Translations under genes and position numbers: made by a program
Source of the DNA: Streptomyces sp. APSN-46.1
GTDB lineage: Bacteria; Actinomycetota; Actinomycetes; Streptomycetales; Streptomycetaceae
Direction: 5' to 3'
Assembly: GCF_022815725.1 (NCBI RefSeq)
Contig: NZ_JALGRF010000006.1
Span: forward strand, 1-64,000
Length of the DNA: 64,000 nucleotides
The notes under the pieces: generated by a model
What the model was told of the DNA's origin: nothing
What the model saw: only the letters and a program-made list of their open reading frames with translations
The model's database searches: none
In this document: positions 24,458 to 32,584 of the stretch, one piece after another
How positions within the stretch are numbered: the first letter of the stretch is position 1
Layout: every line of letters begins with the position of its first letter

Positions 24458-24963
24458 GAGAACCACGCCTTCCGGAAGCTCGAACGGGCCCGGTGCAGCC
24501 GGGACTTGGCGGTGCCGGCCGGGACGCCGAGCAGGGCCGCGGCGGATTCCTCGTCCAGCCCCTCCACGTCCCGCAGGACCAGGACGGCCCGGTGGCCGGG
24601 GGAGAGCCGGGCCAGCACGTCGTCGATGTCGGCGGCCAACTGCGGATCGCCGCGCTCGGGTACGTCGGCCAGCTCGGCCGGGACGGCGCGCGCCGCGCGC
24701 CGGGCGACCCGTACCGCCTCGCGGACCGCGATGGCCCGCACCCACCCGTACAGGGTCTGCGGCTCGCGCAGGGACCGGAGCGCCTTGAACACGGCGACCA
24801 GCGCCTCCTGCGTGGCGTCCGGGCCGTCGGCGAGGGCGATCGGCGTGCAGATGCGGGCGATGTACGGGGCGAGGTGGTCCAGCAGGTCGTGCATCGCGAG
24901 GGTGTTCCCGGCGCGGGCCGCCCGGGCCAGGGCGATCCCGCGCTCGCGGTCGGCGGGGGTCAC
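24454..24963 (-). CDS. ECF-type RNA polymerase sigma factor
   Basis: 169 aa from GTG 24963. Region 2 covers about residues 10-75 (MHDLLDHLAPYIARICTPIALADGPDATQEALVAVFKAL, GWVRAIAVREAVRVARRAAR) and region 4 about 108-165 (LARLSPGHRAVLVLRDVEGLDEESAAALLGVPAGTAKSRLHRARSSFR). Overlaps both operon neighbours by four bases, so the three are tightly coupled. No zinc-binding anti-sigma gene lies nearby, which is unusual for an ECF factor. Confidence 0.9.
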   Translation of the reverse strand: MTPADRERGIALARAARAGNTLAMHDLLDHLAPYIARICTPIALADGPDATQEALVAVFKALRSLREPQTLYGWVRAIAVREAVRVARRAARAVPAELADVPERGDPQLAADIDDVLARLSPGHRAVLVLRDVEGLDEESAAALLGVPAGTAKSRLHRARSSFRKAWFS

Positions 24964-25424
24964 CGGGCGCGTGCCAGGCGGGCCGCCGCCCAGCCGAAGC
25001 CGAGGCAGACGGGCGTGTACAGGGCGAGGTTCAGTACGTAGAACGGGCCGGGCGGGCTGTCGATCAGCCCGGCCGCCCACCCCAGGCCCGCGAGGCCCCG
25101 TACCGCCAGCCCGGCCGCGACGGCCGCGGTGACCGCCCGGGTCACGCGCCCGCCGCGCCCGTACGCGTGCCCGAGCACGGCCGCGGCCCCCGCCAGGGCG
25201 ACGGCGGCCAGCGGCAGCACCACCGGCGGCGCGAAGGACACCTGCGTGCCGAGCACGGCCGACGACAGCGCCCGCTCGTCGGCGGCGGGCCAGGTCGCCC
25301 CGGTGGCCCAGTACAGATGCGCCAGCCCGTCGGCGACGAGCAGCGCCCCCAGCGCCTGCCCGGTACGGCGTCGCGTCGCGGTCCTCATGTGCGGCATGAA
25401 CGGCATGCGCGGCGTGAACGGCAT
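24960..25424 (-). CDS. DUF3995 integral membrane protein
   Basis: 154 aa from ATG 25424, preceded by GAGGGGG; three further in-frame ATGs follow within 36 bases because the 5' end carries a small CGGCATG repeat (MPFTPRMPFMPHMRT). Four hydrophobic helices are visible, with the family signature GLAHLYWATGATWPA after the first. Function unknown. As the first gene of a sigma-factor operon it could act as a membrane regulator of that factor (inference). Confidence 0.85.
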   Translation of the reverse strand: MPFTPRMPFMPHMRTATRRRTGQALGALLVADGLAHLYWATGATWPAADERALSSAVLGTQVSFAPPVVLPLAAVALAGAAAVLGHAYGRGGRVTRAVTAAVAAGLAVRGLAGLGWAAGLIDSPPGPFYVLNLALYTPVCLGFGWAAARLARAR

Positions 25425-25542
25425 GTACGGCCCCCTCGGTGGTGAACAACCCGACACCCCAAGGAGGAGCCGCACCGGAAGAACGTTCCCTGTGGCCCTC
25501 GTCACACAGCGCGGGGGGCGGTGGGATATCCTATTGGCGAAT

Positions 25543-25552
25543 CGTATATACG
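25543..25552. promoter_or_regulatory. Palindrome CGTATATACG before vapB
   Basis: A perfect 10-bp AT-rich palindrome 34 bases ahead of the vapB start, flanked by CGCGTACGCG. VapB-VapC complexes commonly bind short dyads in their own promoter, so this is a candidate autoregulatory site. Confidence 0.5.
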
Positions 25553-25586
25553 CGTACGCGCCTGTGTGCGCCTGCTGGAGGCGGCC

Positions 25587-25847
25587 ATGTCCAGAACCGT
25601 GATCGACCTCGATGACGAAGCGCTCGCCGAGGCGGCCCGGCACCTCGGTACCACCACTAAGAAGGACACGGTCAACGCGGCGCTGCGGGAGATCGCCGAC
25701 CGCAGGCGGCGGGCCGAAGCCGTGGAACGCATGCGGCAGATGGTCGCCGAGGGTGACATCGATTTCGGTGCGATCGGCTACGACGCTTCCGAAGGGGTGG
25801 CCGAACCGGGCGACGGGAAGAGCGGGAAGAGGCAGTCCGCCGCGTGA
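25587..25847 (+). CDS. vapB: Type II antitoxin, VapB family
   Basis: 86 aa from ATG 25587 with GGAGG 10 bases ahead. SRTVIDLDDEALAEAARHLGTTTKKDTVNAALREIADRRRR is a ribbon-helix-helix DNA-binding domain. The C-terminal part (VERMRQMVAEGDIDFG) should bind and block the toxin's active site. GTGA overlap with vapC. Confidence 0.9.
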   Translation: MSRTVIDLDDEALAEAARHLGTTTKKDTVNAALREIADRRRRAEAVERMRQMVAEGDIDFGAIGYDASEGVAEPGDGKSGKRQSAA

Positions 25848-26248
25848 GCGAGAGCTTCCTGATCGACACGAGCGCGCTCGTGCGCTTCTATCGCGGCCAG
25901 GCCGGATCGGAATGGGACCAGCTGGTCGCCTCCGGCCTGGTGGGTCTGTGCGAACCGGTCCGCCAGGAGTTCCTGCGGGCGGTCGGCGGTCGCCCCGCCT
26001 ACTACGAGGCGGAGGGCCTGCTCCGCGAGACGTTCCCCTACTGGACGGCGCGTGACTCCGTGTGGGAGGACACAGCCGCTCTTCAGCGAAGGCTGGCCGA
26101 CGCGGGAGCGCACCAATGCGCGAGCCCGGTCGATCTCCTCGTCGCCGTCATCGCGCAGCACCACCGGCTGACCGTCCTCCACCAGGACGCGGACTTCGAG
26201 ACGATCGCCCGCCTCACTGCCCAGCCGGCGCGGCGCATCCTCGACTGA
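25844..26248 (+). CDS. vapC: PIN-domain ribonuclease toxin, VapC family
   Basis: 134 aa. The PIN-domain acidic residues are visible in FLIDTSALVRF (first Asp), VRQEFLRAV (Glu) and CASPVDLLVAVIA (third Asp), with HQDADFETIA near the end. VapC toxins cleave tRNA or rRNA; target unknown here. Translationally coupled to vapB and followed by a terminator. Confidence 0.9.
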   Translation: MSESFLIDTSALVRFYRGQAGSEWDQLVASGLVGLCEPVRQEFLRAVGGRPAYYEAEGLLRETFPYWTARDSVWEDTAALQRRLADAGAHQCASPVDLLVAVIAQHHRLTVLHQDADFETIARLTAQPARRILD

Positions 26249-26270
26249 CGGCCCACGGCAACCCACGGCA

Positions 26271-26307
26271 AAGCCCCGCCCCACCGCCTGCGCGGGGAGC
26301 GGGGCTT
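26271..26307. terminator. Terminator between vapC and argS
   Basis: AAGCCCCGC (26271-26279) pairs with GCGGGGCTT (26299-26307). It lies between convergent genes and could serve both. Confidence 0.65.
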
Positions 26308-26320
26308 CACGCCGTACGGA

Positions 26321-28099
26321 TCAGAGGCGCTCGGGGGTGCGGATGCCCAGGAGGGACATGCCCTTGGTGAGGGTGCGGGCCGTCAGGTCGCACAGGAAGA
26401 GGCGGTTCTCCGCGACGACCTGCTCCGGCTCCGGCTTGATGACCGGGCACTGGTCGTAGAACGTCGTGAAGAGCGACGACAGCTGGTAGAGGTACGCCGC
26501 CAGCTTGTGCGGGGCGTGCTCGGCCGCCGCCTCGGAGAGCAGCTCGCCGAAACCGTCCAGGTGCAGGCCCAGCGCGCGCTCGGCCGGGGCCAGCTCCAGC
26601 TCCGGGTGCGCGGCCGGCTCGCGGTCGCCCGCCTTGCGCAGGATGGAGCGGATGCGCGCGTAGGCGTACTGGAGGTAGACGGACGTGTCGCCGTTCAGCG
26701 AGACCATCTGGTCCAGGTCGAACTTGTAGTCGCGCGCGGCCGAGGTGGACAGGTCGGCGTACTTCACCGCGCCGATGCCCACGTACTGGCCGTTCTCGAC
26801 GATCTCCTCCTCGGACAGGCCGACCTTCGCCGCCTTCTCGCGTACGACGGCGGTCGCCCGCTCGACGGCCTCGTCGAGCAGGTCCACCAGCCGTACCGTC
26901 TCGCCCTCACGGGTCTTGAACGGCTTGCCGTCCTTGCCGAGGACCGTGCCGAAGGCCAGCTGGACGGCCTTGACCTCGTCGTTCAGCCAGCCCGCCCGAC
27001 GCGCGGTCTCGAAGACCATCTTGAAGTGGAGCGACTGGCGCGCGTCCACCACGTAGATGAGGGTGTCCGCCTTCAGGTTGGCGACGCGGTCGCGGATCGC
27101 GGACAGATCGGTCGCGGCGTAGCCGAAGCCGCCGTCCGACTTCTGGACGATCAGCGGGGTCGGGTTGCCGTCCTGGCCCTTGTACTCGTCGAAGAACACG
27201 CACAGCGCGCCGTTGGAGCGGACGGCGACGCCCGAGTCCTCCAGCAGCTTGCACGTCTCCGCCAGCATGTCGTTGTAGCCGGACTCGCCGACCACGTCCG
27301 CGTCCTGGATGTCCATGTCCAGCTTGTTGAAGACGGAGTAGAAGTAGATCTTCGACTCGTCCACGAACCGCTGCCACAGGGCAAGCGTCTCCGGCTCGCC
27401 GGCCTGGAGGTCCACCACCCGCGCCCGCGCCCGCGTCTTGAACTCCTCGTTGGAGTCGAAGAGCGCGCGCGAGGCCTTGTAGAGGCGGTTGAGGTTGGAC
27501 ATGGCCTCCTCGCCGGAGACCTCGATGTCATCGGCGGCGGCCTTGTGGTCCAGCTCGTGCGGGTGCTCCAGCAGGTACTGGATGAGCATGCCGAACTGGG
27601 TGCCCCAGTCGCCGATGTGGTGGCGGCGGATCACCTTCTCGCCCGTGAACTCCAGGATCTCGACCATCGCCGCGCCGATCACGGCGGACCGCAGGTGGCC
27701 GACGTGCATCTCCTTGGCCACGTTCGGCTGCGCGTAGTCGATCACCGTGGTGCCGGCCGTCGGCGACAGCGGCACGCCGAGGCGGTCATCGGCGGCGCGC
27801 GCCGCGAGGGTCTCGATGATCGCCTTGTCGGTGATCGTGATGTTGAGGAAGCCGGGGCCCGAGACCTCGATCTCCTGGATCAGGTCACTGAGCGCGATGC
27901 CCCCGACCACGGTCGCCGCGAGCTCGCGCGGATTGGCCTTCGCCTTCTTCGCGAGCGCCAGGATGCCGTTGGCCTGGAAGTCGGCCCGGTCGCTTCGTCG
28001 CAGCAGCGGGTCGGCGCCACCGGCCTCCGGCAGGGCCGAGGCGAGGGCGTCCGCGACGCGCTGATGGACGGAAGAAGCGAGGGAAGGGACCGAGGCCAT
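26321..28099 (-). CDS. argS: Arginyl-tRNA synthetase
   Basis: 592 aa from ATG 28099; a GTG at 28153 would add 18 non-conserved residues. Class I synthetase: the HIGH motif appears as HVGHLRSAVIG within NVAKEMHVGH, preceded by the Arg-tRNA-synthetase N-terminal domain, and the C-terminal DALR anticodon-binding domain ends MSLLGIRTPERL. As is usual for ArgRS no canonical KMSKS is seen. Charges tRNA-Arg in the cytoplasm. Divergent from lysS across 193 bases. Confidence 0.95.
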   Translation of the reverse strand: MASVPSLASSVHQRVADALASALPEAGGADPLLRRSDRADFQANGILALAKKAKANPRELAATVVGGIALSDLIQEIEVSGPGFLNITITDKAIIETLAARAADDRLGVPLSPTAGTTVIDYAQPNVAKEMHVGHLRSAVIGAAMVEILEFTGEKVIRRHHIGDWGTQFGMLIQYLLEHPHELDHKAAADDIEVSGEEAMSNLNRLYKASRALFDSNEEFKTRARARVVDLQAGEPETLALWQRFVDESKIYFYSVFNKLDMDIQDADVVGESGYNDMLAETCKLLEDSGVAVRSNGALCVFFDEYKGQDGNPTPLIVQKSDGGFGYAATDLSAIRDRVANLKADTLIYVVDARQSLHFKMVFETARRAGWLNDEVKAVQLAFGTVLGKDGKPFKTREGETVRLVDLLDEAVERATAVVREKAAKVGLSEEEIVENGQYVGIGAVKYADLSTSAARDYKFDLDQMVSLNGDTSVYLQYAYARIRSILRKAGDREPAAHPELELAPAERALGLHLDGFGELLSEAAAEHAPHKLAAYLYQLSSLFTTFYDQCPVIKPEPEQVVAENRLFLCDLTARTLTKGMSLLGIRTPERL

Positions 28100-28292
28100 G
28101 AGCTGCCGTTCCTGTGAGGTCGTGCCGGTGGGTGCACTTGGTTGTTCCGACAAGTGCCGAGTATCCCACGTGAGGGCCCACGGGCGGGCCGTCCATTTCG
28201 CGGGAGAAAACAGCCCCCGAGCACAACCCCGGAGCGGGCGCCGACGTCTGGGAGAATGGCGGAAGCCAGCATTCGAGATAGAAGGACGTGTC

Positions 28293-30056
28293 GTGGCTCA
28301 GAGCAGCACCGAGACCGACTGGGTCTCCCGTTTCGCGGACGAGGTCATCGCCGAGGCGGAGCGCCGAGCACCCGGCGCGGAGACATCAGTCGCTACCGCT
28401 CCGGTTGTCGTCGTCGCGTCCGGACTCTCCCCCTCCGGCCCGATCCACCTGGGCAACCTCCGTGAGGTCATGACCCCGCACCTGGTCGCGGACGAGATCC
28501 GCCGCCGCGGCTTCGAGGTCCGGCACCTGATCTCGTGGGACGACTACGACCGCTACCGCAAGGTCCCGGCCGGCGTCCCCGGCGTCGACGAGTCGTGGGC
28601 CCAGCACATCGGCCGCCCGCTGACCTCCGTCCCGGCCCCGGCCGGATCGGCGTACCCGAACTGGGCCGAGCACTTCAAGGCCGCCATGGTGGAGGCACTG
28701 GACGAGTTGGGCGTCGAGTACGACCCGATCAGCCAGACCGAGCAGTACACCTCCGGCGCGTACCGCGAGCAGGTGCTGTTCGCGATGAAGCACCGCGGCG
28801 ACATCGACGCCGTGCTCGACCAGTACCGGACGAAGGCCAAGCCGGGCGGCAAGAAGCCCCAGCAGAAGACGCAGCAGAAGCCGCTCGACGAGGCCGAGCT
28901 GGAGGCCGCCGAGGGCTCCGGCGCGGCCGCCGAGGACGACGGCAGCAGCGCCGAGGGCGGGTACTTCCCGTACAAGCCGTACTGCGGCGCGTGCGGCAAG
29001 GACTTCACCAAGGTCACGGCGTACGACGACGAGACCACGGAGCTGACCTACGTCTGCACCGAGGACGAGTACACCGAGACGGTCAAGCTCAGCGAGTTCA
29101 ACCGCGGCAAGCTCGTCTGGAAGGTGGACTGGCCGATGCGCTGGGCCTTCGAAGGCGTGATCTTCGAGCCGTCCGGTGTGGACCACTCCTCGCCCGGGTC
29201 GTCCTTCCAGGTCGGCGGGCAGATCGTGCACATCTTCGGCGGCGAGCAGCCGATCGGCCCGATGTACGCGTTCGTCGGCATCAGCGGCATGGCGAAGATG
29301 TCGTCCAGCAAGGGCGGGGTCCCGACCCCGGCCGACGCGCTGAAGATCATGGAGCCGCAGCTGCTGCGCTGGCTGTACGCGCGCCGCCGCCCGAACCAGT
29401 CCTTCAAGATCGCCTTCGACCAGGAGATCCAGCGGCTCTACGACGAGTGGGACAAGCTGGAGGCCAAGGTCGCCGACGGCTCCGCCCTGCCGGCCGACGT
29501 CGCCGCGCACTCCCGCGCCGTCCGCGTCGCCTCGCACGAGCTGCCGCGCACCCCGCGGCCGCTGCCGTACCGCACGCTCGCCTCCGTCGTCGACATCACC
29601 GGCGGCCACGACGAGCAGACCCTGCGGATCCTGACCGACCTGGACCCGTCGCAGCCGCTGACCTCCCTCGACGAGGTACGGCCGCGGCTGGACCGCGCCG
29701 AGAACTGGATCACCACCCAGGTGCCGGCCGACCAGCGCACGCTGGTCCGCGAGGAGCCCGACACCGAGCTGCTGTCGTCCCTGGACGACGAGGCGCGCGA
29801 GTCGCTGCGGCTGCTCCTGGAGGGGCTGGATTCGCACTGGTCACTCGACGGGCTGACCACGCTCGTCTACGGCGTGCCGAAGGTGATGGCCGGGCTGGAG
29901 CCCGACGCCAAGCCGACGCCGGAGCTCAAGGTCGCGCAGCGGTCGTTCTTCGCGCTGCTGTACCGGCTGCTCGTGACCCGGGAGACGGGGCCGCGGCTGC
30001 CCACGCTGCTGCTGGCGGTGGGGACGGACCGGGTGCGCAAGCTGCTGGGCGCCTGA
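28293..30056 (+). CDS. lysS: Lysyl-tRNA synthetase, class I
   Basis: 587 aa from GTG 28293 with AAGGA ahead. This is the class I (archaeal-type) enzyme: SGPIHLGNLREVM is the HIGH site and GMAKMSSSKGGVPTP the KMSKS site. KPYCGACGKDF with a later Cys suggests a zinc-binding insertion. A Lys/Gln- and acid-rich low-complexity stretch (PGGKKPQQKTQQKPLDEAEL, near residue 190) is a lineage-specific insert. Whether a class II LysRS also exists in the genome cannot be seen here. Confidence 0.95.
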   Translation: MAQSSTETDWVSRFADEVIAEAERRAPGAETSVATAPVVVVASGLSPSGPIHLGNLREVMTPHLVADEIRRRGFEVRHLISWDDYDRYRKVPAGVPGVDESWAQHIGRPLTSVPAPAGSAYPNWAEHFKAAMVEALDELGVEYDPISQTEQYTSGAYREQVLFAMKHRGDIDAVLDQYRTKAKPGGKKPQQKTQQKPLDEAELEAAEGSGAAAEDDGSSAEGGYFPYKPYCGACGKDFTKVTAYDDETTELTYVCTEDEYTETVKLSEFNRGKLVWKVDWPMRWAFEGVIFEPSGVDHSSPGSSFQVGGQIVHIFGGEQPIGPMYAFVGISGMAKMSSSKGGVPTPADALKIMEPQLLRWLYARRRPNQSFKIAFDQEIQRLYDEWDKLEAKVADGSALPADVAAHSRAVRVASHELPRTPRPLPYRTLASVVDITGGHDEQTLRILTDLDPSQPLTSLDEVRPRLDRAENWITTQVPADQRTLVREEPDTELLSSLDDEARESLRLLLEGLDSHWSLDGLTTLVYGVPKVMAGLEPDAKPTPELKVAQRSFFALLYRLLVTRETGPRLPTLLLAVGTDRVRKLLGA

Positions 30057-30075
30057 TACCGGGCATGGCATGAGG

Positions 30076-30109
30076 AAGTGCCCGCACCCCGAGGGGGGTG
30101 CGGGCACTT
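30076..30109. terminator. Strong terminator after lysS
   Basis: A perfect 15-bp stem (AAGTGCCCGCACCCC and complement, loop GAGG) is followed by a T-run. Probably used from both sides, since the DUF2637 gene converges. Confidence 0.9.
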
Positions 30110-30115
30110 TTTCGT

Positions 30116-30150
30116 TCGGCTCGGCTCGGCTCGGCTCGGCTCGGCTCGGC
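30116..30150. repeat. Seven tandem TCGGC units
   Basis: A perfect pentanucleotide array directly abutting the stop codon of the DUF2637 gene. Such arrays can change copy number by slippage; here it lies outside coding sequence. Confidence 0.95.
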
Positions 30151-31557
30151 TCAGGCGATGTGTTCGTTCTCCAGATCACGCTGGTAGCGCTGCTTCAGAC
30201 CCGGCATGAGCTTGCGGATCATCGAGGAGCTGCGCGGGTGCACGATCCCGTGGCGGTCCGAGAGGTGTATGTCCACCTGCTCGGGGGTCGGGAAGTCGGA
30301 GTGCTCGTCGAGGTACGCGCGGAAGACCTCGTACGCGGCCTCGGCGAACTTGATCTCGTCGAAGTTCGCGTCCACGGTGTCCGTGGCGTCTTCCCCTCTT
30401 GCTGCCGGGAGGGGGAGCTCCTGCTGCGGAAGGTCCTCGTCCGGGCCGGTCGGGGGCATGACCGGGGTCGGCTCCAGGCCCTCGACGTACTGGGGGTTGT
30501 AACGCCCCTCGTACGAGGCCTGCGGCGCGAGCGGGGCGGCGAACCACGCGCTGTTGTGGGCCGCCGGCATGGCGGTCGGATCCACCGCGAACGGCGGCGG
30601 CGCGTGGTGGGCGGGGACGGGGGCCCCGGCAGGGCCCTGAGCGGCAACCCCGTCGGCCGGGATCCCGGCGTGGAACAGGGCGTCCGCGTCCGGCGCGGGG
30701 ACGGGCGCCTGCTGCGCGGCCGGGTCCGCCGGGCCCGCCGTCAGGGCCGGGGCGGCGAGCGGCGCGTTCAGCGCGTCCACCGCGGCCACCGCGTTCGAGG
30801 CGTTCACGGCGGCGTTCACGGCCGTCCCGGGGTTCGGGTTCGCCGCGTTCGCCGGAGGCAGCAGCGCCGGGTCGATGCCGGCCGCCGCCAGCCCCTCGGG
30901 CGCCGTCTGGGACAGCGGCACGCCGATCCGGGCCAGCCGCAGCGGCATCAGCGCCTCGACGGGAGCCTTGCGGCGCCAGGCCCGCCCGTACCGCGCCTGC
31001 AGTCGGGCCTGGTAGATCAGCCGGTCCTGCTCCATGCCGACCGCCTGCTCGTAGGAGCGCAGCTCCCACAGCTTCATCCGGCGCCACAGCTTGAAGGTGG
31101 GCACCGGCGACAGCAGCCAGCGGGTGATGCGGACGCCCTCCATGTGCCGGTCCGCGGTGATGTCCGCGATCCGGCCCACCGCGTGCCGGGCCGCCTCGAC
31201 CGTGACCACGAAGAGGATCGGGATCACGGCGTGCATCCCCACGCCCAGCGGATCCGGCCAGGCCGCCGCGCCGTTGAACGCGATCGTCGCGATCGTCAGC
31301 AGCCACGCCGTCTGGCGCAGCAGCGGGAACGGGATGCGGATCCAGGTCAGCAGCAGATCCAGGGCCAGCAGGACGCAGATGCCCGCGTCGATGCCGATCG
31401 GGAACACCAGCGAGAAGCTGCCGAACCCTTTCTGCAGTGCCAGCGCGCGCACCGCGGAATACGAGCCCGCGAAACCGATCCCCGCGATGACCACGGCCCC
31501 GGCGACGACAACGCCGATGAGTATCCGGTGCGTACGAGTCAGCTGCATCGCGGCCAC
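30151..31557 (-). CDS. DUF2637 membrane protein
   Basis: 468 aa from GTG 31557 (GGAGG 9-13 bases ahead; ATG 31548 is the alternative). The first 130 residues carry four hydrophobic helices (ILIGVVVAGAVVIAGIGFAGSY, LVFPIGIDAGICVLLALDLLL and others), the DUF2637 domain also found in plasmid-transfer-linked Spd proteins. The middle is Ala/Pro-rich and disordered. The end (IHLSDRHGIVHPRSSSMIRKLMPGLKQRY) looks like a small helical, perhaps DNA-binding, domain. Function unknown. Confidence 0.8.
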   Translation of the reverse strand: MAAMQLTRTHRILIGVVVAGAVVIAGIGFAGSYSAVRALALQKGFGSFSLVFPIGIDAGICVLLALDLLLTWIRIPFPLLRQTAWLLTIATIAFNGAAAWPDPLGVGMHAVIPILFVVTVEAARHAVGRIADITADRHMEGVRITRWLLSPVPTFKLWRRMKLWELRSYEQAVGMEQDRLIYQARLQARYGRAWRRKAPVEALMPLRLARIGVPLSQTAPEGLAAAGIDPALLPPANAANPNPGTAVNAAVNASNAVAAVDALNAPLAAPALTAGPADPAAQQAPVPAPDADALFHAGIPADGVAAQGPAGAPVPAHHAPPPFAVDPTAMPAAHNSAWFAAPLAPQASYEGRYNPQYVEGLEPTPVMPPTGPDEDLPQQELPLPAARGEDATDTVDANFDEIKFAEAAYEVFRAYLDEHSDFPTPEQVDIHLSDRHGIVHPRSSSMIRKLMPGLKQRYQRDLENEHIA

Positions 31558-31619
31558 CCGCGATCCCCTCCCCTTAATGAGCTACGGCAGGCACAGAGTA
31601 CGGCCTACTGCTGAGAGGC

Positions 31620-32426
31620 CTACTGCTGAGAGGGCGACTGCTCCGGCTGCGCGGACGCCTGCGGGGATTCCTGCGTGGCCTCCGGCGTGGCCTCGCTCTT
31701 GTTCGCCGCCTCGACCGACGTGACGGTCTCCTTGGCCGCCGCGATGGCGCCCTCCATCAGCTTCGCCTGGTCCGGGGCGTCGGCGCCCTCGTAGGAAGCG
31801 CCGTTGTAGTCGACCGTGACCACCACGTTCTGGGTGCGGGCCACGATCGTGGTGTTGAAGAACTGGACGTCCTTCTTCACGCCGTACACGACCGACGTGC
31901 CCTCGTCGCCCACGCCCGTCGGCTCCACCTTGACGTCCGTGGCGCCCTCGGCCGCCTTCGCCGTCTCGACCTGCTTCTTGTACTGGTCCTCGGCGCGCTT
32001 GTTGCCGCTGCCGAGCGACGCGTGGGACTCGTAGCGGACCAGCGAGACCGAGAGCCAGCGGTACTTCGAGCCCTTCAGGCCGTCCACGTCGAGGCCGTTC
32101 CAGGAGCAGCTGGCGCGGCTGGACAGGTCGTTCGACTTGGTGGCCGTACCGCTCTTGTCCTTCGCCTCCGGGACGAGCGAGTCGATGCTCTTCCCCGAGA
32201 GGGCCTTGCAGGGCTCCGGGAGCGTGGCGTACGCCACCTTCTCCAGGGCGGCCGACGCCTTCGCGCTCGGCTTGGCGGAGGACGAGGACGAACCGGACTT
32301 CTTGTCACTGTTCGAGCCCGAACCCGAGCCCTTGCCCGAATCGGAGGAGCATCCGGCGACGGTGAGGATCACCGGGACGGCTGCGCAGGCGAGAACGCGA
32401 GTGAGGCGCGAGGCTGATCGGTGCAT
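31620..32426 (-). CDS. DUF3558 lipoprotein
   Basis: 268 aa. Signal peptide ends in lipobox TVAGC, so the Cys is lipidated and the protein sits on the outer face of the membrane. A Ser/Lys/Gly-rich linker is followed by the DUF3558 domain (PCKALSGKSIDSLVPEAK, RASCSWNGLDV, VVYGVKKDVQFFNTTIVAR). The acidic/Gln-rich tail is disordered. Paralogous to the next gene upstream; both face away from rtcB. Role unknown. Confidence 0.87.
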   Translation of the reverse strand: MHRSASRLTRVLACAAVPVILTVAGCSSDSGKGSGSGSNSDKKSGSSSSSAKPSAKASAALEKVAYATLPEPCKALSGKSIDSLVPEAKDKSGTATKSNDLSSRASCSWNGLDVDGLKGSKYRWLSVSLVRYESHASLGSGNKRAEDQYKKQVETAKAAEGATDVKVEPTGVGDEGTSVVYGVKKDVQFFNTTIVARTQNVVVTVDYNGASYEGADAPDQAKLMEGAIAAAKETVTSVEAANKSEATPEATQESPQASAQPEQSPSQQ

Positions 32427-32458
32427 GGTTCCTTCAGACGTTGTGGGTCTTCATCGGG

Positions 32459-32482
32459 CATATGGACATATGGGCATATAGG
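32459..32482. repeat. Three 8-bp CATATGGA-type repeats
   Basis: CATATGGA, CATATGGG and CATATAGG stand head to tail 33-56 bases upstream of the DUF3558 start on the opposite strand. The AT-rich array in a GC-rich promoter region could be a regulator site or hold the -10 element. Confidence 0.75.
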
Positions 32483-32584
32483 CGTGTTGCGGGCGCGGGA
32501 CCCGAACAACGGTAGCCCGACCCGGCGCCCGCCTGCTGTGCGCGCCGTCACGCGGACGCCGCGCGCCCCTCGGGCCGGATCCGT

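Noticed and set aside
22022..25132. 1036-codon open frame on the plus strand
   Set aside because: It runs across the kinase gene in another frame and antisense to the sigma operon. Its product is an Arg/Gly/Pro-rich string typical of GC-rich shadow frames.
28100..28153. GTG 28153 as argS start
   Set aside because: Adds non-conserved residues; ATG 28099 matches the normal ArgRS N-terminus.
30151..31557. Integrated conjugative plasmid marked by the DUF2637 gene
   Set aside because: No Tra, Rep, Int or Kor genes and no tRNA att site are near; the gene lies between lysS and lipoprotein genes.
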